Of a stretch of DNA of 64,000 nt, positions 24,721-34,400 are shown piece after piece (positions within the stretch are counted from its first letter, which is position 1; the number at the start of each line of letters is the position of its first letter). The notes below the pieces were generated by a model. It saw only the letters and a program-made list of their open reading frames with translations, ran no database searches and was not told the origin of the DNA. The position numbers and the translations under genes are program-made. Source of the stretch: CAYUVH01 sp964448135. GTDB lineage: Bacteria > Verrucomicrobiota > Verrucomicrobiia > Limisphaerales > UBA8199. The stretch covers positions 124,001 to 188,000 of the forward strand of contig CAYUVH010000039.1 of assembly GCA_964448135.1 (NCBI GenBank), written 5' to 3'.

Positions 24721-25004
24721 GGTGCTGGTTTGGCCGAGGCATTGGCTCCGGTATTGACCTGAAAATTATGGCGCACCAGCAACTGGTTCAAAGCGGCCTC
24801 CCTCTGCCCGGCATCGGCAATCCGCATGATGAGATTGCGCGCCGTCTCCTGAAGCTGCTGCGCCTGCCCGAACTGATTTTGGGTCTGGCTCACCTCCCGC
24901 GTCATTTGCGTGTTGGAACGCGTCACGATCACTACCGCAATAATGAGCACCGCACAAATCCCCCCCACGATGTTGAGAATCCAAAACTCGCTTTTGCCGT
25001 TCAT
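24717..25004 (-). CDS. small single-pass membrane protein with coiled coil, unknown function
   Basis: 95 residues: a short N-terminus, a membrane helix (about 8-28), a Gln-rich coiled coil (about 32-75), then H-N-F-Q-V-N-T-G and an Ala/Pro-rich tail. It is first in a three-gene minus-strand unit and overlaps the next gene by 4 bases. Such TM-plus-coiled-coil proteins often serve as small structural parts of envelope complexes; here that is only inference. Confidence 0.66.
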   Translation of the reverse strand: MNGKSEFWILNIVGGICAVLIIAVVIVTRSNTQMTREVSQTQNQFGQAQQLQETARNLIMRIADAGQREAALNQLLVRHNFQVNTGANASAKPAP

Positions 25005-25141
25005 GTTGGTCGTGGATTCAGAATGGGATGATGCGTGGACAGAGTCAACAGATGAGTGCGCTCCCGGCAGGCGGAAGCATCTAAATTCAGGTGGAGACGT
25101 ATTGCTCCCGGAACCTGAATTCCGGTTTCACGCGTGGGTCT

Positions 25142-25225
25142 GGTACGGGTTGTTACAGGTTTGGTACGGGTCTTTGGTACGGGTTTCGCCCAATGTTTAC
25201 GGGCCTTGGTACGGGTGGTACGGGT
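25142..25225. repeat. cluster of GGTACGGGT direct repeats
   Basis: Five exact copies of GGTACGGGT start at 25142, 25163, 25176, 25208 and 25217, with decayed copies between (GTTACAGGT at 25152, TTTACGGGC near 25196). They lie in the 311-base gap (25005-25315) between the small-protein cluster and the lolC/E gene. An apparent frame across them reads Gly-Thr-Gly repeats and is not supported as coding. Immediately downstream, GAGTATATATACCCC at 25231-25245 contains an AT-rich TATATATA box that could be a -10 region. Nothing else is seen in the gap. Confidence 0.6.
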
Positions 25226-25315
25226 TCTACGAGTATATATACCCCTGTATGCCCCCTTCCCCCTGATACCGTGGCCTCGTTGACACTGCATGGCGCCGCA
25301 CCTAGTCTATCGCCG

Positions 25316-26581
25316 ATGTCTCGTTTGCCATTCGAGGTGCTCCTGGCGCTCCGCTACCTGCGGCCGCGACGGACGTTTGTGTCCGTGATTACGCTGATTT
25401 CCGTGCTCGGCGTCGCCCTCGGCGTCGCCGTCCTAATCATCGTGATCAGCGTCATGAGCGGCTTTGACCGGCAACTTCGCGACCGCATCCTGGGTTTCAA
25501 TACCCACCTGCGCATCTTCTCAAGCGAACCCAAATCCCTCACCAACTACGAGCAGCTCATGAAGGTGGTGAGTTCCAATCGCAACGTGAAGGCGGTTTCA
25601 CCCTGGGTGATGGAACAGGTGCTGATCGAAACCGAACCCCCCGCCGGCCAATCCCGCACCGGCGTGCCCTGGGTTCGCGGCATCGTCCCCAACCTCGAGT
25701 CCAACATCACCGTCCTGCCGAAATCCATCATCGCCGGAAAATTCGATGTGAGCGACCGTGGGCTCGTCCTGGGCAGCCACTTTGCGAACCATTTGAACGT
25801 AACCGTCGGCGACCGCGTCATGGTTTACTCCCCGAGCGATCTGCGCAAGTGGCGCGAAAGCGAAGGCGGCAAAAAACCGGTGCCGCCGGAGTACGAAGTG
25901 CGCGGGATTTTCGAAGTCGGCTATTACGAATACGACGTGTCGTTTGTCCTGGCCTCGCTCGAAGACGCGCAGGAAATGTACGACCTGGGCAATTCCGTCC
26001 ACGGCCTGGTCGTCATGATTAATGATCCGGAACAGGCTCCCGCCGTCGCGAAAGAGCTGCAGGCCACGCTGGGCCCCGACTACCGCATCAGCACCTGGAT
26101 GCAGGAAAACTCCAGCCTGCTGGGCGCCCTGGTCGTCGAGAAGAACATGATGTTCTACCTGCTCTTCTTCATCGTCATTGTCGCAGCCCTTTGCATCCTG
26201 AGCGCCTTGATCACGTTCGTCATTCAAAAGACGCGTGAGATCGGGATGCTCAAGGCGTTGGGGGCCACGGATTGGCAGGTGGCGGGCCTCTTTCTGAGCC
26301 AGGGCGGATTCGTCGGCGTGGCGGGCAACCTGGCCGGTCTGGGAATTGGAATGCTCGCCCTGGCTTATCGCAACAACTTCCTGGATTTCATGAACCGCGT
26401 TACCGGGTTTTCATTGTTTCCCGAGGATATCTACGGTTTCGGGCGTTTGCCGGCCCAGACGTCGCCGCGCGACGTCATGCTGGTGTGCGGCAGCGCACTG
26501 ATCATGTGCCTGCTGGGCGGTGTCATTCCGGCGTGGCGGGCCGGACGATTGAAACCCGTGGAGGCCTTGCGTTATGAGTGA
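25316..26581 (+). CDS. lipoprotein-releasing ABC transporter permease, LolC/LolE family
   Basis: 421 residues from the ATG at 25316; longer frames read through the GGTACGGGT repeat. N-terminal L-R-Y-L-R-P-R-R-T-F-V-S-V-I-T-L-I-S-V-L-G and a first membrane helix are followed by a MacB-like periplasmic domain (about 50-265) and three C-terminal helices (about 275-300, 320-345, 375-400) with the FtsX-type T-R-E-I-G-M-L-K-A-L-G-A coupling motif. This is the inner-membrane part that extracts mature lipoproteins and hands them to LolA. A single permease gene precedes lolD, suggesting a homodimeric LolF-like complex or a second permease elsewhere. It overlaps lolD by 8 bases. Confidence 0.93.
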   Translation: MSRLPFEVLLALRYLRPRRTFVSVITLISVLGVALGVAVLIIVISVMSGFDRQLRDRILGFNTHLRIFSSEPKSLTNYEQLMKVVSSNRNVKAVSPWVMEQVLIETEPPAGQSRTGVPWVRGIVPNLESNITVLPKSIIAGKFDVSDRGLVLGSHFANHLNVTVGDRVMVYSPSDLRKWRESEGGKKPVPPEYEVRGIFEVGYYEYDVSFVLASLEDAQEMYDLGNSVHGLVVMINDPEQAPAVAKELQATLGPDYRISTWMQENSSLLGALVVEKNMMFYLLFFIVIVAALCILSALITFVIQKTREIGMLKALGATDWQVAGLFLSQGGFVGVAGNLAGLGIGMLALAYRNNFLDFMNRVTGFSLFPEDIYGFGRLPAQTSPRDVMLVCGSALIMCLLGGVIPAWRAGRLKPVEALRYE

Positions 26582-27257
26582 GCCCCTACTTATCGCCCGT
26601 GGCATTCACAAGACGTACCTGCTCGGCAAGCGGACGCTGGAAGTTTTGCGTGGCGTGGACCTGGAAGTGGAGCGCGGAGATTTCCTGGCGTTGCGCGGCG
26701 CGTCAGGTTCTGGAAAAAGCACACTGTTAAACCTCTTGGGCGGCCTCGATACACCCACCCAGGGTGAGATCCGTCTCGGCGGCCGCAACCTAAGGGCACT
26801 GTCCGGCTCCGAACTCGCTCAAGTCCGCAATCGGCGGATCGGATTGATTTTCCAGGCGTATCACCTGGTGCCCGAGTTGGACGCCCTTGAAAACGTCTGC
26901 CTCCCCGCGCGCATGGCCCGCGTGCCGGCCGACGTCGCCGAGAAACGCGGCCGCGACTTGCTCGCACGCGTCGGCCTGACCGAACGCGTCGAACACAAGC
27001 CCTACGAACTCTCCGGCGGCGAACAACAGCGCGTCGCCATCGCCCGCGCGCTGATGAACGAGCCGGATGTCATTCTTGCCGACGAGCCCACCGGCAATCT
27101 CGATTCGCATACGGGCGGGGAAATCATTGAGCTCCTGTGGTCGTTGCGGACTGAAAAGCAAACCACCCTGGTCATCGCCACCCACGACGCCAAAGTCGCC
27201 GCCCGCGCCCCACGAGTGCTGGAACTGGTGGACGGCCAATTCGCCAAAACCACATGA
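26574..27257 (+). CDS. lolD: lipoprotein-releasing ABC transporter ATP-binding protein
   Basis: 227 residues, full length. Walker A G-A-S-G-S-G-K-S-T at about 40-48, Q-loop in L-I-F-Q-A-Y-H-L-V-P-E-L, signature L-S-G-G-E-Q-Q-R-V-A-I-A-R-A-L, Walker B V-I-L-A-D-E-P-T-G-N-L-D, and the switch His in A-T-H-D. It supplies energy to the LolC/E-type permease encoded just before. It overlaps the methyltransferase start by 4 bases. The MacB/LolD/FtsE group is hard to separate by ATPase sequence alone; the LolC/E neighbour decides. Confidence 0.92.
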   Translation: MSEPLLIARGIHKTYLLGKRTLEVLRGVDLEVERGDFLALRGASGSGKSTLLNLLGGLDTPTQGEIRLGGRNLRALSGSELAQVRNRRIGLIFQAYHLVPELDALENVCLPARMARVPADVAEKRGRDLLARVGLTERVEHKPYELSGGEQQRVAIARALMNEPDVILADEPTGNLDSHTGGEIIELLWSLRTEKQTTLVIATHDAKVAARAPRVLELVDGQFAKTT

Positions 27258-27832
27258 GCGCGCCTGATTGGGAGGAACGTTACCAAAGCGGTGACATGCC
27301 TTGGGAAAAGGGCGCAGCCTCCCCTGGCCTGGTGGATTTCCTCAAAGCCAACCCCGACCTGCCCCGCGGCACCGTGGCAGTCCCCGGCTGTGGCACCGGC
27401 CACGACGTCCGCGCCTGGGCGAAGGCCGGCTTTGACGCTTTCGGTTTCGACCTCGCTCCCAGCGCCATCCGCCTCTCCAAAGCTCGAACCAAAGCCGCCG
27501 GCCTCAAAGCGAAATTCGAGCTGCGCGATTTTCTGAAGAGCGCTCCGCCACGAAAGTTCGATTACCTGTTTGAACACACCCTTTTCTGTGCCATTGATCC
27601 GTCGCTGCGTGAAGCTTACGTCAAAGCGGTCCGCCGCTGGCTCAAACCGTCGGGCGAATTTGTCGCGGTGCATTATATGATCCCGGACAAGGACGGCCCG
27701 CCCTTTGGCACCACCCGCCGCGAAATCCACCGGCACTTCTCGCCTTACTTCGACCTTCAAGCCGAATGGGTCCCGCGTTCCTACCCGAACCGCACCGGGC
27801 TCGAGCTCATCCTTTGGTGGCGGAAGAAGTAA
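27254..27832 (+). CDS. TPMT-family SAM-dependent methyltransferase
   Basis: 192 residues. N-terminal W-E-E-R-Y-Q-S-G-D-M-P-W-E-K-G is the thiopurine-methyltransferase family opening. The SAM-binding motif V-P-G-C-G-T-G-H-D-V follows at about 41-50, the acidic loop is G-F-D-L-A-P-S-A-I, and then come F-D-Y-L-F-E-H-T-L-F-C-A-I and a G-P-P-F-G-T-T segment. The natural substrate in bacteria is usually unknown (small thiols, halides, tellurite or sulfide have been reported for relatives). It is coupled to lolD by ATGA, and its last 26 bases overlap the 3' end of coaE on the other strand. Confidence 0.88.
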   Translation: MSAPDWEERYQSGDMPWEKGAASPGLVDFLKANPDLPRGTVAVPGCGTGHDVRAWAKAGFDAFGFDLAPSAIRLSKARTKAAGLKAKFELRDFLKSAPPRKFDYLFEHTLFCAIDPSLREAYVKAVRRWLKPSGEFVAVHYMIPDKDGPPFGTTRREIHRHFSPYFDLQAEWVPRSYPNRTGLELILWWRKK

Positions 27833-28412
27833 AGGAACCCAGCACCCGGGTGAGTTGCATTTCGGTGATGGTCTGATCGCCTTCGGTCCAGACGACAAAG
27901 CCGGCCCGGTTCATCTTTTCCTCAGTGGACATTTGGGCCGCCAGTCGGCCCTCGATCTGTTCGGAAGACCAACCGCGTGCCAGCAAACGCTTGAGCTGGG
28001 AAGCATGGGTACACGCAAGACAAACCGTTACATCCAGCTCGGCTTCCGCACGAGTCTCAAACAACAAGGGAATGACCACGACGGCCAGTTCATGACCTTC
28101 CTTTTCCCATGCCTTGACCCGGGCCTTCCAAAGCTCACGGATGCGCGGGTGAAGGATTCCTTCAAGCTGTTTGCGGGCTGCAGGATTGTTGAAGACACGT
28201 CGCGCCAGCTCGTCGCGCCTCAGGGCCCCGCTCGGATCCAGAACGTCACGACCAAACACCGCCACCACCTCCGCCAAGGCGGGCTGCCCTGGCGCCACAA
28301 CATCGCGGGCAAGGTCATCGGTATCCACCACAGGCACGTTCCGCCGTCGCAGCATGTCTGCCGCGGTGGATTTTCCCATGCCTATGCCCCCGGTGAGACC
28401 GATGACCTTCAT
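27807..28412 (-). CDS. coaE: dephospho-CoA kinase
   Basis: 201 residues from the ATG at 28412; a frame reaching back to 28466 adds 18 non-homologous residues. It catalyses the last step of coenzyme A synthesis. P-loop G-L-T-G-G-I-G-M-G-K-S-T at about 5-16, substrate-binding V-V-D-T-D-D-L-A-R, the lid-region H-P-R-I-R motif and V-V-I-P-L-L-F-E-T are all present. It is the last gene of the long minus-strand run, 78 bases behind the giant sedolisin gene, and its 3' end overlaps the convergent methyltransferase gene. Confidence 0.95.
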   Translation of the reverse strand: MKVIGLTGGIGMGKSTAADMLRRRNVPVVDTDDLARDVVAPGQPALAEVVAVFGRDVLDPSGALRRDELARRVFNNPAARKQLEGILHPRIRELWKARVKAWEKEGHELAVVVIPLLFETRAEAELDVTVCLACTHASQLKRLLARGWSSEQIEGRLAAQMSTEEKMNRAGFVVWTEGDQTITEMQLTRVLGSFTSSATKG

Positions 28413-28490
28413 AAAAACAGCATCCCGCGCCGGCGTGATTTCGTCACGCTCGAAGCAGGATGCCAAACCGGACGGCGCCGCACGGAAGGG

Positions 28491-31400
28491 TTAATTCGTC
28501 GTGCGGTAGTAACGCAACCGCAGGCCCGGCGTGGGATCGGTGTAGTGCACCGAGCCGTCGCCGGCGGCCGCGTTCGTCGAGAGCGAGGTCCAGGAAGTCG
28601 CGTTGGTCGAGCCCTGAATCACGTAAGTGACGCCCGCCTGACCCAGCACGGTCAGGTGGAACTGATGATTCGAAATGCTGCCGGAGAGCCGCGGACGTCC
28701 CGGCTCGATTACGTTGATGGAGTACTGCGCCGTGTTATTCGTAGTGTTCAACTCCTCTTCGTTGCACGACGCGCTGGCGGTAAAGAGCACGCCGCCACTG
28801 GCCGAAGGCAGGGTCACGATCTTCACCGACGCGTTCGCCCCGGCGGACAATGTACCAAGGTTGCAGCCAATCAATCCGCCCGAGACACCCGTGTAACTGC
28901 CCTGCGAAGGCACCACGGAGACGATGCCCACTCCAGCCGGCAGCGTCTGATTCACGATGACGCTCGTCGCCGAGTTCGGGCCATTGTTGGTGATGGTGAT
29001 GGTGTTCGTCACGGTCCCGCCCAGGATCACTGAAACCGGCGTGCTGATCAGACCCGCAGCCAGATCCACAATCGGATTGACGGTTGTGACCGTGGTCAGC
29101 GTCAGCGTCCAACCGCCATTCAGGTTGCCCGCGTCGCCAATCGTATCGTCGAAGACATACAAGGACCAGTTGCCGTTCGGATTGATCCATTTGACCGACG
29201 AGAGGTCCGCGCCGAAAGGTCCGGTGGGGGCTGGTCCCGGGAACGCCACCGCAGGGGTATAAGCGCCCGCATGGTAAGTGCCGTTGGTGAGTTTGCTGGT
29301 CAAAGGCAGAAGCGCGCCAACCGTGTCATCAAAGGTCAGATTGACGTTGGTGACCGAATAGCCGGCACCCGCGTGCGACATCAGCAGGACATTGTTTCCC
29401 GCCGGGCTGACGAGCAGCACATTGACGTCGTGCGGGAAGCTGTGGGTCAGGCCGTTGAGATTGACGACGGCCTTGCTGACAATGCCGCTCAAACCCGAGA
29501 CATTTATCACCAGCGGATAAATGCTCCCCGGGCCATGGTCGGGAATCGAAATCGCATTGGCATTCGCCATCCCACTTACCACCGGCAGATTGAACGTAAA
29601 CGTCACCGTGCCGAGATTGTTCGCGCCATCCTGCAATTGCAGTGTCGCCGTCACGATGCCGCCATAGACCCCGGAAGCGGTGAAACCAAACGAGCGCGCC
29701 ACCGCGCCGCCACCGCCCACCAGGACACCATAATTCTTCGGCCCCGTTGGGCTCGTGACGCCGCCGGTGGCCAAAAGCGTGGCGGTAAGATTCGTGGTAT
29801 TGGCTGTGCCCGTGTTTTGGAGTGACAGATTCAGTGTCACCGTCTCGGTCGGATCCACGGCACCATTCACCGGTCCGCTTTCAAACGTGAGCGCCGCGCC
29901 GGCAGCCACAATGACCGGCGAAGGTCCGATCACCGGCACCACCGTCGAAGCGGAGTTGTTGACGGTATTCGTGTCCTGCGAAGCCGTGGCGACATAGGCG
30001 ATATTAGTCAACTGTCCGGCCAACGAAGGCACGGCGAGTAGGGTCACAGTGGCGGTGGCGTTGGAAGCCAGACCACCGATCTGGCAAATGACCTTTCCGG
30101 CGACATTCGCAAACGTGCCCTGCGTGGTATTCGTCCACGTTACGACGACTCCGGCTGGAAGCGGATTGGTCAGCACCACATCGAGAGCCGCTCCCGGACC
30201 ACGGTTGGTCACGGTAAGGGTATAGGTCAGGTTGCTGCCCACAAACACCGGGCTGGGCGCAGCCAACTGGCTGACCGCAAGCTCGGCATAAGGCAGAGTC
30301 ACCGTGGTTGCGACGGTAGTTTGATTGTTCAACGGATTCACATCCGTTTCGTTTGCGGAAACCATCGCCGTATTGAACAGCGTGCCGGCCGCCGCCGCGC
30401 CAACCTGCACAACCACACTGATGGTCGCGACCGAGCCAGAGGCGATCGAACCTAGATTTGCCGACACCGAGTTGCCATTAGTGAACACGACGCCCTGCGA
30501 GCACGCCGCCGATACCAAAATCACGGAGGACGGGAGCGCATTCGTAAAGCCCACGACGTTCGCGAGGTTCGGACCATTATTGGTGACTGAGAACGTGTAG
30601 GTCAGGTAGTCCCCCGCCACGACCGGGTTGGGCGAACTGATGCCGCTCAACGCGAGGTCCGCGACCTGGTTGACCGGCGCGATCAGGGTGAGCGCAAGGC
30701 TCCAGCCATTCGAGATGACACCCACATCCCCCGCGGCATGATCGGCTATATACAACGACCACGCACCATTCGGCCCCGACCCCGTCAACGCAGCCATGGC
30801 CGCGTTATACGGACCAACGGGTGCACTGGGCGGCAGATCAACCCCGGTATAGTCCGCAGGCTTATAGGATCCATCAAAAATCTGGGTGCTTTCGGGAACG
30901 GAATTCGACGCCGCGTCATCAAACGTCAGTGTTGCATTCGAAACCGGGAAGTTCCCGCCGGCACCGGACATGAGTATGGAGCTCTGGCCCACGGGTCCGG
31001 TAACCAAGGCGTCAACATCCGGCGGGTAGGTGTGAGCGAAATTCGACAAAGTCGCCGTCACCTTGCTCACTATACCGGTGAGACCGGAAACATTGATAAC
31101 CGAGGGATAAGGCAGGCCGTTGGTATTGTCGCGAATAGTGATTGCGTTAGTGCTGGTGTAGGTGGCGAGCACGGGCAGCGGGAAGCTGAAGCTCAGATTC
31201 GTCAGATCGTTCGGACCCTCCTTGATGTGCAAGGTCGCGATGACGGTGCCCCCGTTAGTACCGCTGGCTACGAAGCTGAATGATTTGCCAACCGGGAATC
31301 CGCTCACGGCCAGAACACCGTAAGTTTGGTTCGTGGGCGGGATGGGCGCCACGCCGTTGCCTGGCTGCAATGAGGCAGTGACGTTGGTCAGCGTGATATT

Positions 31401-34400
31401 GCCGATGTTGCGCAGCCGGAAATTGATGGTGACGGTTTCCCCGATATCAATTGCGCCGTTGGGCGGAACATAGCTCTCGGCCGTCAGCGTCACCCCGGCC
31501 GCTGCGATGGCGGCAAAACGATTAGCCACGGTGGTCGTAACGCTGGCCGTGTTGTTGGCCAGATTGGGATCCAATTCGGTTCCGGTAACCGTAGCCGAGG
31601 AGCCGAACGTGCCCAAATTGGTGTTGGCCACCACGACGCCGATCGTGACCCGGGTGCCCGGATTCATGGAACCGATCGCACAGGAAAGCGTGTTACCATT
31701 CAGCGAGAAGGAGCCTTGGCTCGTGTTGGAGGAAACCAGCGTGATGTTGTCGGGCAACTGGTGATTCATGACCACACCCGTGGCGATACTCGGGCCGAGA
31801 TTGCTGACCGTGATGGAATAGGTGTAGTTGCTGGCGACCACCACGGGATCGGGATTGTCTGTCATGGTGACGAGCAGATCCGCCGCCGGTCCGACCACCA
31901 CCGCGACGGTGGCGGAATTATTGCCAGTCACGGGGTCAAGCTGAATGGCAGAGGCAGTGGCGGTATCCACGAGCGTGCCCTCGATGGTGGGGATGACCTG
32001 GATGGTCGCACTCGCGCTTCCGCCAGCCGGCAGGCCGCCGAAACTACAGAGCACCACGCCGCTACCGTACGAAGCCGAACCCTGCGAAACCGTGGTTCCG
32101 ATATAGGCGACCCCAGCTGGCAGCACGTTGGAAACTGTTACGCCGGAGGCCGAGCTGGGGCCATTGTTCGTCACGTTGATGCTGTAGGTGAGCGTCGCGC
32201 CTACGACCGTGGGACTCGGAGCGGCCTTCAAACCGATGATCAAGTCTGCGGTCGGAGGATTCACGTGAGAAACGGCGGTCGCGGTGTTGTTGGACAGGTC
32301 GTAATCCGTCTGTTCGGAAGTAACGGTCGCCGAGGACGAAATCGTTCCCGCCAGTGTCGGCAGGACCACCACTGTGACCGTAGCCTTTTCCCCAGGCCCC
32401 AAAGCGCCGAGACCGCACGTGACGACGCCACCGGATTGAGAGGCGCCGCCCTGCGAAGGAGTGGCCGAAACGAAGATGGTGCTGGCCGGCAGCACCTGGC
32501 TGACCGAAACGTTCCGGGCCGTGCGCGGGCCGTTGTTGGTCACCGAAATGTTGTAGATCAGATTATTCCCGATGGTGACCGGCTCGGGCACCGCGGTCAG
32601 GCCAATCGCCAGATCGGCGCCGGGGCATTCACCTCCGCCATCGCTGCACTGCGCTGGCGTAAGAAAAAGTGACCAGCATTGGAGCGTGCCGACATCCAGC
32701 GCGAGGTCATCAACGATGTGCAGTGTCCACACACCGTTAACATTGGTGCCACCGGTACCGGCGTACACACTTAGGGGACGTTCCGGGATGAAGGAACCCA
32801 CAAACGGCGGGCTGGCGGCAGCAATGGTCAGCACGGCGGCATCGTCTAGAGTCGTGCGCTGGGAATCGGGGGAGCAAGAGACACCGAAGTTGAATCCGTT
32901 GGCTCCGCGATTGGCGATGAGATTGTTCGTGACCCCGCCAGGTGAGATCAACTGGAAGCTGAGGTCACTGTCGAAAGTGTGGGTCGTGTAAAAGGACACG
33001 GTCACCTTCTTGATCGCGCTGTTAATATTTGAAACCAGCACCGTGGAGTTGGTGCCGTTCAAGTTCGCGTCGGGGATCGCCAGCGGATTGTAGTTGTCGT
33101 AACGGATTGGCGCGCCCGGAATTCCCGAGGACAGGACAACACTGTTGCTGAACGAACCCTGATTGCACTTGAGAACCAGGGCAAGCACGATCGGAGTGCC
33201 GCAGACAAAATTCGGCGCCGTGTTCAGCTGAAAAGCAATGCCGTTCGTGCCGGACGCTCCCGGCGGAAGATCGGGATAACCGGACTGCTTCACGGTGACG
33301 ATGGTCCCGGGCGTCGTCGTGGTCAGTGTCGCCACAATGTTTGTCGCGCCAAGGGCGCCGATATTGCCGACGGTGACATAGATCGAATTGCACTCATTTG
33401 GATCCACCTGCCCGTTGCCGTTGCCGCCGAGAACGACATTGGTAAGCGTCACCAGGTAGGGCTGAGGAATCGTCGGGGCCAGATAATTCACCAAATTCGA
33501 ACCTGAGGGTGTGCCCATGCCGGTGCACAGATCATAGTTTGTAACGGCAAAGAAAAGATTCGGGCTGGAGGGGCTCGTGTTGTCACCCGTGGTGATGTCA
33601 TGCATCGCGTTCGAGTAAATAAGGCTGTTACCTTTGCCGAGGCTGTAAATGGCGGGGTTGATAAATCCCACCGGCGGACGGCCGTAAATGGAACCCTGCT
33701 GGTTGACCAGTGAGGTGAACGCGGCCCACAGCGGCGTCGCGGCACTCGTACCGCCAACGCTGTATTGAATGCCCCCGTCAGCCACCACGAACACGTTGTC
33801 CGCCGTCAGCGCCACGTCGGGAATGTTGCGCTTGATTGTCGAGCCGTTAGCGGCCGTCATGCTAATGCCCTGCTGCCAGACGGGAATTGAATAGGTCGGG
33901 CTGATGCCACCGCAGCTCCCGACGCCGCCGCCCCAATTCCAGACGGTTTCTGAAACATAGGATCCCAGCGGGCCGGTGGTGGTGAGGGTGGTGCCGCCTA
34001 CCTGCGTGATGTAGGGGCTTTCAGCAGGGAAAGGAATGAACCCGGTGAATGCATCTGAATCGCCAGAGGCATTGAAAAAGGACTGTCCCTGGGAGGCCAT
34101 CTGCAAAAAGATCTGGTCGCCTGCCGGGTCGGGCGGGCCGCCACCCCAGGAGCAACTGAGCTGCCGCGAGAGGTTGTCATTCGCCATCCGGCTGAGAATA
34201 TCCACCCACGGGCTTGGATTCGGGGCCATGTACACGTAGATCTGGGTCAGCCCGGGAGCCATGGACATCACCGTTTCAATATCGAGGCACACCTCGACAT
34301 TCCCGAAACCCGGCGCTCCCGTGGAGCCGTCAATGTAAACATTGACCAGGGGGATCTGGGGAACGCCCGCGGTAAGCGCATATTGCGTGATATCACTGGC

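Noticed and set aside
25142..25225. CRISPR array
   Set aside because: Repeats are only 9 bases with irregular or no spacers, and no cas gene is in the window.
25091..25315. 75-codon N-terminal extension of the LolC/E-type protein
   Set aside because: It translates the GGTACGGGT repeat as Gly-Thr-Gly and precedes the conserved start of the family at 25316.
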